Origin: Balamuthia mandrillaris
Lineage: Eukaryota > Discosea > Longamoebia > Balamuthiidae
Reading direction: 5' to 3'
Assembly (NCBI GenBank): GCA_031835245.1
Contig: JAVKOQ010000444.1
Location: forward strand, 1 to 37,369
DNA: 37,369 nucleotides
The translations under genes were made by a program, and so were the position numbers. Under the pieces are notes generated by a model. That model saw only the letters and a program-made list of their open reading frames with translations, made no database searches and was not told the origin of the DNA. This document shows, in pieces, positions 1-9,277 of this stretch (position 1 is the stretch's first letter; each line of letters opens with the position of its first letter).

Positions 1-339
1 ACCGTTGCTTCTCTTCCGCCCGTTGCCGCTGGTGGAGGGCTTGGCCCTAGTTTGAGAGAGCAACTGCACTGGATAAAGAACCACTTTGGCCATGATAAGT
101 GGCTGCAAAGAACGATCGTTATGGATAGAGAGATGCTCCCTTTGCTCCAAACGCAGTGCTACATTCGTGCTGCACCCACGGAAGAACAAGATGCAAGTCA
201 CCAGGAGGACATTCACATTCCCATCATCACATTTTGCTGTTCCAAAGAACCGGTAGCCCCGGCAGGCGAACAAACAGAAGCAAACCACACCACGATGAAG
301 GACTGGAGCGAGTGGCCTTCCTTCTTCCCTGTAAGTTAG
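1..339 (+). CDS. 3' end of a gene; possible thioesterase II-like protein (partial)
   Basis: The frame is open from the left edge, so the 5' part lies outside the window. The visible 112 residues include a segment LPLLQTQCYIRA, a strand-like HIPIITFCCSKEP, and then TTMKDWSEW. The order (leucine-rich helix, P-I strand followed by an acidic turn, then W-x-x-W before the C-terminal His region) recalls the end of type II (GrsT-like) thioesterases, which release acyl chains from carrier proteins. The resemblance is weak and the catalytic Ser and His are not in view. The frame stops at 337-339, but the sequence just before it (ct|gtaagt near 330) is a good splice donor, so the last exon may lie further right and overlap the convergent gene's 3' end. 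It could equally be an unrelated protein. Confidence 0.35.
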   Translation, partial: TVASLPPVAAGGGLGPSLREQLHWIKNHFGHDKWLQRTIVMDREMLPLLQTQCYIRAAPTEEQDASHQEDIHIPIITFCCSKEPVAPAGEQTEANHTTMKDWSEWPSFFPVS

Positions 340-439
340 TTATTTGGGAATCACCCCTTCCCAACATGTTTCGACTCTCTCTGCGCATTGTTGTTATATC
401 CCAAAAAAGAAAAGAAAAGAACAGAAATGAAGACTCTTA

Positions 440-2364
440 TTACAACCAAGGAAAAGGGGAGGCAAGGGGAGCGAAAAGCTTTTTCCTCAACGAGTTTAAT
501 TGAGTGGCAAGGAGGTTTCCTTCTTCAGGTTTAAGCCGCTGCCAATTGCAGATCTTACCCACGAATTCACTCCATTTGCCATCGTCGAACAGCAGCTGGA
601 TTTTTTGTTGATAGAGGGCGTGGTGCTTGTCTTCCTCCGCCATGAGTTCTCTGCGTAGCTGATGGATAAAAAGTGTGAGAAAAATCGCACATCGAAATTG
701 ATATGAAGCGTACCTGGGACCACGGAAGCGAACCCCCATTCAGACATGCCAATAGCGAATAGAAAAGCGATTCATAATCGTCCAGCACAGAGGCCGTGTA
801 GGACTCCGTGTGGGCGCATGACTTGGCGCGATGCATAGCCCTGCTCATGAAGGTCAAGGTTCCGCTTAGTTCCTTTGTGCTATACTTTAGTCCAACCTTT
901 GTGGCAAGCCCAATCGATAAGGACTGCCTGGAGCGATGCGGAAGGGTTGGTCGAGGAGGCCCACAAAATGATGTTAGAAGGCTTGACGTCTGAATGGAGG
1001 ATCTCCTTCAGATGGGCAGCACGCAGCGCCTCTTCCACCTGCTTGAACAGTTTGAGGAGGTCATTGAAGCGTCGGACTTCACGCCTACACCATTGTTCCA
1101 AGGTTTCCTCTCCCACGGGCCACATTTCCAATGCTTCGTATTTATCTTGCACGTAGTGGTTAAGGAGAAGAGGCATACGTAGTCGTTTGACCTTGCCCCC
1201 GTCGGGAGATGTGGACTGTAGACCCAACTGCACCATTACTTGCCGTTCTTTGGTGAGGGAGCCTTGGTGACGTGACCGGTTACGCTGACACCGTTTAAGC
1301 ACAGTAGGTGTGTGATTTCTTCTTGTGATGGAGAAGACGGAGGCCTGCTCTTGCAAAATACCTCGAAAGATGCATTCAACCAGGATGCTTTCCTTGACCA
1401 CAGGCTCCAGCCACAGTCGGACCTGCTCTCCGGCTTTTTCTAGCTCAAATCCGAGATCTTCAGGTGAGGCATAGAGCACGCGCAGGAGGTAGTGTAGCCC
1501 TTGACCACATTTTTTTCCCATCTGCAAGAAAAGGTGAGTGTGGACAAGGAGGAAAAGAGCAGGTGATAATACCTTCCCCGGCCCACAATGGGTAACTGCG
1601 AGAGCACATGAAACGGAAGCGCTGCTTTGCAGTGTAGCATCGAGGGGCTTACCGCTGTTCCCGTGAGGTTCATTCGTCGATGGATGCGAAGAAATTGGAC
1701 CGAGTTGCTGTCTAAGGCAACAAACCAAAATACGTCCCGATAGGGCTGCTTTGCAGTCAGTGTCAGCCAGCGTCGTATCAGCTGAGGTTTCACGTTGGAG
1801 TGTTGGATGTCCCGTTTCACCTCCATCACCAGGACAACAGTACTCCAGCTCTGAGCAACTTTGGGAACGAAGGCCACAAAGTCAGGCAGTTCCCTTCAAG
1901 GCTCGCTGATTTTTCGCCCGAATAGAGCTGAACATGTCACGGAGGAAGTTTTGGTGTATGTCTTCCTTGTCGGTCCTGGTTGGCGGTTTGGTTTTCCTCG
2001 AGGGAAACACCCCGTCCGACACCGGCGGAAGAAATTTCTCGAGCTCCTTGCTGCTTATGACCGTTTCCACTTTATCTAACCACTCGCTCACGGCGGCGTC
2101 GGTCTTGTTGCCTAGAGCAGACAATAAAACAGTTTGTTTTAAGCCAGCGATTTCCTGGTCTTTTTGGGCCAAATGCAACTGGAACGTTTCAATTGCTTTC
2201 TCCTTCTGTCGATCCTTTTGGGCCAGCTGCAACTTGAGCGTTTCAATTTCTTTCTCCTGCTGTCGGTCCTTTTGTGCCATCTGCAACTTGAGCGTTTCAA
2301 CTTCTTTCGCCAGCCGAACAAAATCAGCAACACTCAACTTTTGCGGGGGCGTGTGGTCTTCCAT
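440..2364 (-). CDS. Coiled-coil / restriction-nuclease-like / protein-kinase-like protein
   Basis: Starts at the ATG at 2364 (MEDHTPPQKL). Residues about 15-75 are a coiled coil of three 18-residue repeats ending in AQKDR/AQKDQ. Next comes a segment with VMEVKRD followed by a Q-x-x-R helix and FWFVALDSNSVQFLRIHR, the pattern of the nuclease-like domain found before kinases in FunK1 and related families. A kinase-like domain follows: a lysine strand (TVLK), ILHSDVKPSNIIL for the catalytic loop, LIDW for the DFG position, GTLTFMS in the activation segment and LDDYESLFYSLL after it. Introns are likely at 1522-1572 and 659-713; the last exon (440-658) ends KKLFAPLASPFPWL. Parts lie in different frames, with about three frame changes in or beside homopolymer runs, so it is either a decayed gene or carries sequence errors. 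Substrate and role are unknown. The 3' end faces the partial gene on its left. Confidence 0.6.
2164..2333 (-). repeat. Three 54-bp tandem repeats coding for coiled coil
   Basis: Three near-identical 54-bp units encode the 18-residue coiled-coil repeats (core ETLKLQLAQKDRQ) of the nuclease/kinase-like protein. The in-frame unit length (54 = 3 x 18) preserves the heptad spacing and suggests expansion by slippage or unequal exchange. Confidence 0.8.
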
Positions 2365-2984
2365 GCTTGCTTGGGATTAAGTGGTTGTTGCTGCAGCAGA
2401 TGACGCACCCGAAACACTAGCAGCGGAGGGGGCAACCGCTACTGCACGCCGCCGTTGTTGGTCGAAGAGGCAAAGGGGGGGTTTTGGCGGGAAAAAAAAA
2501 CGGTAAATATATCACGTCGTCATGGAATTCATTATGCAAACCCTAACCCTAACCCTAAATTCTCGATCCACGGAATGAGAAAGAGAGAAGCAAAGTAGAG
2601 ACTCTAAAGAAGTAAAGCTGCACGCAAACAATCCCACCAGCCGATTCCTTTGCTTGCGATAACGATAGTGCAGAAACGAAGTGTTGCGTTAAAGAGCTCG
2701 TGAGATCGATCCATTCATATGGTCGTTTGCTTGGTGGCCAACTGGCGCTGTTCGTAGCTCGGTCGTGCGCATCCAACCTCCACCAAAGAGGAAGAAGAAA
2801 GGACATTGGAAGTTAACGTGGGGTCGGGTGGAACCACTCAGCGACCAATTCGTTGGTTGGGTTGATGCCGTCCGAGTGGTAGGGAGCAAGGAGACAAGAG
2901 AGAAGAGTAGAGAGTAGAAGAGGATCAAAGGAGGACTGCCGATTCCAACATCGGCAAGTTCAAGAGCGTGGAAAGTGGCAGCGC
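2365..2984. other. Intergenic stretch: promoter of the 440-2364 gene and 3' flank of UPF1
   Basis: No coding sequence is supported. Both neighbours read leftwards, so this holds the upstream region of the nuclease/kinase-like gene and the 3' flank of UPF1. It contains a G7 run (2475-2481), an A-run and a short telomere-like repeat. Confidence 0.6.
2541..2558. repeat. Interstitial telomere-like repeat (CCCTAA)3
   Basis: Three perfect CCCTAA units (TTAGGG on the other strand), flanked by AAA, lie between two genes. TTAGGG is a widespread eukaryotic telomere repeat. Three units is short, so this is either an interstitial telomeric remnant (for example from break repair) or a Telo-box-like promoter element. 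Confidence 0.7.
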
Positions 2985-5900
2985 TTACTCGTACTGCTGC
3001 GAGTGAACATAGGCGGAGTATCCACGTCTGCCACCAGTCCTGGCGGTAGCTTCCTGCGTGCTATCTTGAGAAAGAAGGGTTCCTCCTTCCGCCTGCGACT
3101 TGTAATCCTCTGCAAAGCTTTCTTGAGAAAAGCCGCTCAGGCTCAACCTATCAGAGGCTTGTGATTGAGACTGCGAAGCTTGCTGGCTGAGATAAGAAGG
3201 TTGCGTGAGGGAGGCTTGTCCTGTCATCATCATGGAGCTCTGTGAATAGCTGTTGTGTTGAGTGATAGGTCGCTGTGTAAAGTCGCTAGCTCCACCTCTG
3301 CGACCTCCGCCCATTCCCGTGCCCATTCCTGCTCCGGTCAAGGCGGCTTGCGTTGGAGATATGTAACCACCCCTGCCTGCTTGTCGTGCTACCATGTCAC
3401 CACCAATACCGGATGCTGCTATACGCCATTATAAGTCAGCAGCGCAAAAGAAAAGCAGGAAGAACAACAACAAGAAGAGTACAGGTACCTTCTTGCAGAG
3501 GGGGCATTGGCATGCGCCTGTCGTATCCCATCAGGTCACGGGCGTCCAAGTATCTGTTGTTTGAATAATACTTGCGTGGCTTTTGAAATTGAACCATGCT
3601 CTGTTTCAAGTGGTTGAGTGGTCCCTCTACCAAAACGTGATTGCTCTTAAAGTGCACTAGAAGGTTGTTCCACAATGGTTGCTACAGTTTGGAGAGAGGG
3701 AGGGACTGATTAGAAGATTGGCTTAAAAAAAAAAAAGAAAGAATAAAGTGGTCATTACCTTCGAAAGCACTTTAGGGTTGCCCAAAATGACCAACCCATA
3801 CTTAGCTCGTGTGAGAGCGACGTTAAGACGGCGAGGGTCATTTAAGAAACCTATGCTATGGCGTTCGTTGGAGCGTACGCAGGAAAGAATGATAAAGTCT
3901 TTCTCTCTTCCCTGGAAAGAGTCCACGCTGGCCACTTCGATCTCCTTGTAGAGTTGTGCGCGGAGAGAGCCATTGCGTTGCATGTAGTTGACGAGATAGG
4001 CGCGTTGGCCTTCGTAAGGTGTGATTACACCAATCTGAGAAGGGTTAACCCCACTTTGCAAAAAGTAGGTAACTATTTTCTCGCAAATGGCAGCTTCTGT
4101 TCTATTGAGATAGGAGGTTCCACTGGCGCTGATCTCCTCCTGGCCAATGCAATTATAGAAGAACATAGTTTTGGAGGAGACTGGCCAGGGGAAGTCTAGG
4201 CCAGGGAGAGAGCGCTCACTCACGGTGACACCATTCTGAAGGGTGCCCTCGTAGAATGTGTTGGAAGGAAATTCCGAAAGGCAAGGATGCATGCGGTACT
4301 GCACTTGCAAACGTATCGGGCGAATGCCAAGCGCTATCAAACGTTCGAAAAGAGACTGCGAGAGTCCTGCTTTGGCCGCCTTCTTGCACATGATAACGGG
4401 GCCCAATTGGCAATGATCACCCACTAACACAACTTGTTTTGCTCCAAGCACGAGAGGAAGCAGACACTCTGGCTCAGTGGCTTGTGTTGATTCGTCGATA
4501 AGTACGTGACGGAAACGGAAGCGGCTCAGACGTGGATCTCCAGCACCAACGCAAGTGCAGCATATGACCTCTGCACTGTGCAAGATCTCCCTTTCAGTGG
4601 CCCGCTTTAGGGCTTTGTACTTCTTCTCGTCTTGCGAAGAGAGCTCTCCTTGTTCGTCCTTGAGCAGCTGGAGCTTGTACAGCTCGCTCTTGTCCGGGGT
4701 ATCCAAGTGTCGCACCAAATAGTGCAGTGCCAGGAACTCCACTGGAGAGCTGACGGCCTCTCTGCTCTTCGCGCAAAGACGCACCACTTTCAATCCAGTG
4801 GCGTGAATTTTCTCTGTGAGTTGATCCACAGCAACGTTGCTAGGAGCACAGACAAGTACTGGGCCTTGACCTCTCTTTGCTAATTGAAAAACGATAGAAG
4901 CAGAGGTTACGGTCTTTCCAGTACCAGGAGGTCCTTGAATTAAGCTCAACGGCTGCTGAAGAACGCTTTTCACAGCGAATATTTGGGAGTGGTTCAGTTC
5001 AGGGAGCCCTGGGGCTGAGAACCGACGTGGCATCGGGGTTGTTATTGGCTGATGCTCCAAGTCATGTCCCAGAAGCTTGTGGTACAGATACCCACTCACA
5101 GAGGTGTCATCCACGGCAAAGTTTTTTAGAGCAGATTGCATTCTGTGTACATCAGTTGTTGTGAGAATTAGGAAGAGAATACCACAAACTCAAGGAGGAC
5201 AAAAGAGTACCTGTCAAAGGAAGTAGACTTCCAAACAAAGTCCACTGCGAAACCGTGGTTGGTATCAACAGGAGCACCTTGATTATTCCTAAGTTCCAAA
5301 GCCACTTCTTCGTCTATTTGGTATTGCAAAACATAATTAGTCAAACGTTTTCATTATATACACAAACTCATTTAGGCGGACAACAACGCACTGTTGGTTA
5401 GCTTTATCACGTGGCCCACGCAATGCCAAGGAGCATGGCTAGCATCACCAGGGTGCCGCAGTCTAAGTTCGTCACCTGGCACTAATCTCAACTCTATTAA
5501 GCGGAACAAACGTTCAACTTGTGTTAGCAAGCAATCAACCATATGTTAAACAAAGTGTACAAACCGTTGTCTGATTTGGGGAAGAGGAAGTATGCAACCC
5601 TTTTCTTGTTAAGGCCCATGTCCCATCGAACGGTTACACCATCCTGAGTCTGAGCCTCTTTCATCTTTTTGTCGTAGTCAGCCTCAAGCTTCACGAGTGG
5701 ACCGAATATGTTTTGGTACTGATAGGCATCTTCGTATTTGAGAAGAACTGGGTGAGGGTCATCATCTACGCCTGGCTTTTCCAAATCTTCCAGCTTTGCA
5801 TCAGGATTGGACTTCCAAAGCTCTTCTAACTTATTGATCTGCTGTGCGGTGATCTGCCGTGCTCGCAGCTGTTCTTGTTCGGTAGGAACCTTGACCAACC

Positions 5901-6388
5901 AAGGTAGGAAGCAACGGTCATCAATCAATGGCAGCCACTGAGACAAGTCCCAGTTGAGGTCTTTTAGTCCGCTGGCATTAGCACATGGCTCTCTATTGTG
6001 TTTTAAACATAACGATATCATCATGTGTGTCAAGCATCGTACACATAACGAAAGAAGCATGTAGAACAAAAGAAGTTGCTTTGGGGAGGGTAAGTACCTG
6101 CAGAGCAACACAACAACAGACTCTGTCTTAGCAGGGATAAAGCCCAGCAAAAAGACGTTCCTACAGCCACAGTTGTAGCACTCCAAAATAGTTTCTCCAA
6201 GGGGACTATCTGCATGCAGGCACACCTCCTTGTGTTTGGCCCTCACCAAGTGGTTAATTATGTGGGAGCCTGAAGTATGCCCTCTTCCATTGCAAAACCA
6301 CTTGCGACAGCTTGGAAAGTTGCAGCGCACCACACAGGCTGGATTATGTATGCCGCAATACCTTTTTTTTTTCCTCGCTGTCAGCACA

Positions 6389-6421
<33 letters not shown>

Positions 6422-6915
6422 CGGGAAGAAAAGCACAAGAGAGAAAGGGAGAAAGAGAGAGAAAGAAAGAAGGGGAAAGAGAATAGCGAGGGAAAAGAAA
6501 AGAAGAGAGGAGCATACCGGCAGGCATGTTCTGGCAATTCACGAGGTTGGTCAAGCCCAGCCTCGTCTTCGTATTGCTCATAGGAGTCCTCAAACTTGAG
6601 GTCCTTGAGAGCGTCAACGGGAAGGTCGGCCTCCTCCTGGCCGACCGGGCTGAGCGTTTGCTGTCCTTGAAGGGAGGCTATGGTGTCCTCTTCAGCCTCC
6701 AAAAACGCTCCCTCTCCGCCAGCCAGGTTGTGGAGGGGCTGCTCTTGGGAGGCATCCCCAAAGTCGGTAAAGTCGGGGTAGGAGTAGTCGTAGCCCTGCG
6801 TGGCCTGCGAGTTGAACTCCAAAAAGCTGAAATCAGTGTCTTGGCTTTCCGTGCCGTCCTCGAACCCGAAAAATTCTTCTTGTGTCGGTGGATCCAACGG
6901 TTGTGTTGAACTCAT
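2985..6915 (-). CDS. UPF1: UPF1/RENT1, nonsense-mediated mRNA decay RNA helicase
   Basis: Exons 6915-6518, 6361-6098, 5992-5565, 5493-5392, 5313-5211, 5142-3759, 3681-3489 and 3418-2985 join in frame to 1101 residues; human UPF1 is about 1120. The ATP-dependent 5'-3' helicase acts in the cytoplasm, where UPF2 and SMG1 control it during mRNA surveillance. Visible: an acidic N terminus; a Cys/His-rich CH domain with [11 protein letters not shown] and [16 protein letters not shown]; the 1B region with [12 protein letters not shown]; Walker A GPPGTGKT near residue 502; Walker [28 protein letters not shown]; and [11 protein letters not shown]. The C-terminal tail is rich in SQ pairs, the type of site SMG1 phosphorylates. 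The start is the only ATG before the acidic leader. It is divergent from the hydrolase gene. The first two introns (156 and 105 nt) are stop-free multiples of three. Confidence 0.97.
6389..6414. repeat. (AG)n microsatellite in UPF1 intron 1
   Basis: A run of AG dinucleotides, CT on the coding strand, lies inside the first UPF1 intron. The whole intron is pyrimidine-rich on the coding strand. The inferred acceptor follows a run of ten A's rather than the CT tract. Confidence 0.9.
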
Positions 6916-7259
6916 TTTTTTGTTGTGTGTGTTTTTCTCCTCTCTTTTTTCTCCTCTCTTTTTTCTCCTCTCCTCTCCTCTCTTCCTTGCTTGCTTTGCT
7001 TGGCTTGGCTTGGCTTGCTGCTAAAAGCCTGCTGCTGCTGCTTTCCCCTTTTTTCTTTTCTCTTTTTTCTTTTTTGGTTTGGAAAAGATAAGACCCCTCG
7101 TCTCAGTTTTCGCCCCCACGGCACAAATCGTGGACGTTTGGGGCAGCATTCATGGACGACTTGTGCACAAGAACAATGGTGCTGCACGAATGGTTCACGA
7201 GAGATGCAGCAATCCTTCACGAAAGGTTCACGAATTAACCTGCACACAAACCAGTACGA

Positions 7260-7316
<57 letters not shown>
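6916..7316. promoter_or_regulatory. Divergent promoter shared by UPF1 (-) and the hydrolase gene (+)
   Basis: This 400-bp stretch separates two divergent starts. It holds a CT/T-rich tract (6916-7076), then a unique segment with repeated TTCACGA motifs at 7194, 7216 and 7228 and a related GCACGAA at 7184, then a (GA)25 run that ends five bases before the hydrolase ATG. No TATA box stands out. The motif cluster is the best candidate for shared regulation. Confidence 0.6.
7263..7312. repeat. (GA)25 microsatellite
   Basis: Fifty bases of perfect GA repeat lie in the 5' leader of the hydrolase gene, ending just before its start codon. Confidence 0.95.
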
Positions 7317-8766
7317 ATGAAGAAGGTAGCAGCCTGGCATTACAGTGTGGCCGTGGGGGTGGCCTCCCTCCTTTGCCTGCTCGTTGCTCTGCTCTTTTCC
7401 CCTTCTTCCTCTCCTGCCAGCCCTTCTTCTCGCTCATCTTCATGGCGGCACGCCTCGGAGCAAGGCGAACGAGAAGACGCAGAAGAGGACGCGTGGCGGG
7501 GCTCCTTCCTGGGCGCCACAGCACTGGGGCCAGTGGAATACGCCGTGATGCCTGGGTCAGGACCACCCATACTCTTTCTTCATGGTTTTGTTGCCTCAAC
7601 CTTCCTTCCTTCCTCTTCTCCTGCTGTTTATTGAGAGAGAAAACTGAAAGCGAGTTGCTGTGTGTGAGGTATAGGCTCACCAGGGGGCATTGATCAGTGC
7701 AAGGTGTTGGTGGAGGGACTCTTTCCAGCCAGGCTGGTCCTCAATGGGTCGTCCCCCGCAGCAGCAGCCGCTGCTGCCATCATCGACATGGACGACGCCT
7801 CTGCTGTGAAGCTGCTCGCTCACGTGCCCACCACCGCATGGCGTAAAGAGCTGCACTCCTCTTATTCTTTGGAGCAGCAGCAGCAGCAGGTGCAAGGCAT
7901 ACTTGGCCTGCGACCACAGCAACACCGACAAGAAGAGCAAGAGTCGTCCTCGTTCTACGTGATGGGATACCCTTACACCTTCATCTGCGTGTCGAGACCT
8001 GGCTACCTGCGCACTCCGCGCGACACTAGGACCAACAACGCGTCGAGGCAGGCTGACCTCTTTGCTGCGCTGTTGGATGAGCTTGAAGTGGACTCTGTAG
8101 CTGTGATGGGCATCTCAGGTACCTTGATTGTTTTGCTTGCACGCTTGCTTTATTGTTTGCCGACCAACCGATGCATTCATCGCAGGAGGTAAGCACGTCG
8201 CTTTGGAGTTTGCCAGTCGCCATCCACACCGGTGTTGGGCGACGGTCCTGTTGGAAGACTCCCTCTCTTCTTCGCTCTCACTGGCATCCTCAACCTCCTC
8301 CGCATCGCCTTCCTTTGCGGAGGAGCATTGGTTGGTGCGTGCTTCTTTGTATTGGCCCTCCTTCTTCTCATGGCCCGGCTTGTTCATGCTGCGACAGGCC
8401 AACGCGCATCATTCCTCCTTGCTGGCCTCTTTCTTCGTTTCCACTAGAGGCAGCGGCACCTCTTCTCCCTTCTTCCCTTCTTCTCCTTCTTTATATGCCC
8501 TTCAAATGCTTCAAACTGCTGTTCATACCTCAGAGACGCCGCGTCTAGCTGGCTTCCAGAACGACCAATCCACACCCATGATAGCATCCGCTGCTGCAAC
8601 TAGCCTGAAGAATGTCACGGTGCCTCTACTGCGGATCGGTTGTTCTTCGTACCCTTTCTGCACGGCCACTACCGTCACCACCACCACCACCACCACAACG
8701 AGAGCAAGAACAACATCCTCGTTAGAAGATTTTCTTGCTGCTTCTTCTGATTTCGTGGTTTGGTAG
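7317..8766 (+). CDS. Membrane-anchored alpha/beta hydrolase
   Basis: Exons 7317-7584, 7684-8118 and 8186-8766 join in frame to 427 residues. Residues 10-27 (VAVGVASLLCLLVALLF) form one membrane segment, probably a signal anchor, followed by a Ser-rich stalk. The hydrolase fold begins with GPVEYAV and ILFLHG, the oxyanion-hole strand. Then come SRPGYLRTP, a helix QADLFAALLDELEVDSVAV, and the nucleophile elbow G-I-S-G-G, split by the second intron. EFASRHPHRCWATVLLEDS matches the strand and helix after the nucleophile. This pattern is typical of the proline-iminopeptidase/haloperoxidase-like group; substrate unknown. The C-terminal third is low-complexity (Ser-rich, then Thr8 from an ACC repeat), and I could not place the catalytic acid and His. 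An unrecognised intron or frame slip in the last exon is possible. Confidence 0.75.
8676..8696. repeat. (ACC)7 microsatellite in the hydrolase coding region
   Basis: Seven ACC units encode a threonine run near the C terminus of the hydrolase. They sit where the catalytic His region would be expected, so length changes here may affect the annotated end. Confidence 0.8.
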
Positions 8767-9277
8767 ATTCCCGTTCCTGTACATTTGTTTCCCTCCCCAC
8801 CTTTTCCTCCAACCAAGCAGCGTAAATAGAGAGAGGAGTCTGAGTGACTTATATCAATGAACACAATGTGGCGTTCGTGTACAGCTCTTTTAAAGAAACA
8901 AGGTCCTTCTTCTTCACTTTTTTTTTTGATCATTGTTTGTCTTCCTTCTGAGCGCAGCAGCACCGGTCGTGCTGTCTACAAAAATGAGATAAAACCCTTT
9001 TACAGGCAAGGAGGCGAGGGTGTCCCTTCGGGGCGGTCTCTCAACAACAACAACAACTTATAAGACAACAACAAAAAAACACAAACACCTAGACAAGCCA
9101 CAGCACAACCTGACGAGAACATTTTTTTTTTGAGTATGGAGCTTACACAACAAGGTTTTTCGTACTTTTTATATTTCTGATTCTTGTTCTTGTTCTTGTT
9201 CTTGTTCTTGTTCTTGTTCTTGTTCTTGTTCTTGTTCTTGTTCTTGTTTTTGTTCTTCTACTTCTTCTTCTTTACTG
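8767..9277. promoter_or_regulatory. Intergenic: hydrolase 3' flank and upstream region of the UBL gene
   Basis: Both neighbours read rightwards. No coding sequence is supported. The stretch contains T-runs and A-runs, a CAA-rich piece (9046-9078) and a long TTCTTG array that ends about 30 bases before the next ATG. Open frames through the array are simple-repeat artefacts. Confidence 0.6.
9181..9246. repeat. (TTCTTG)11 hexanucleotide array
   Basis: Eleven perfect TTCTTG units run up to about 30 bases before the ATG at 9278. They are probably in the 5' leader or core promoter of the downstream gene. A 6-bp unit is a multiple of three, so the array is stop-free in several frames, but nothing suggests it is translated. 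Confidence 0.95.

Noticed and set aside
6230-6600. Arg/Glu-rich open frames on the plus strand
   Set aside because: They are read from the AG microsatellite in UPF1 intron 1 and lie antisense to conserved exons.
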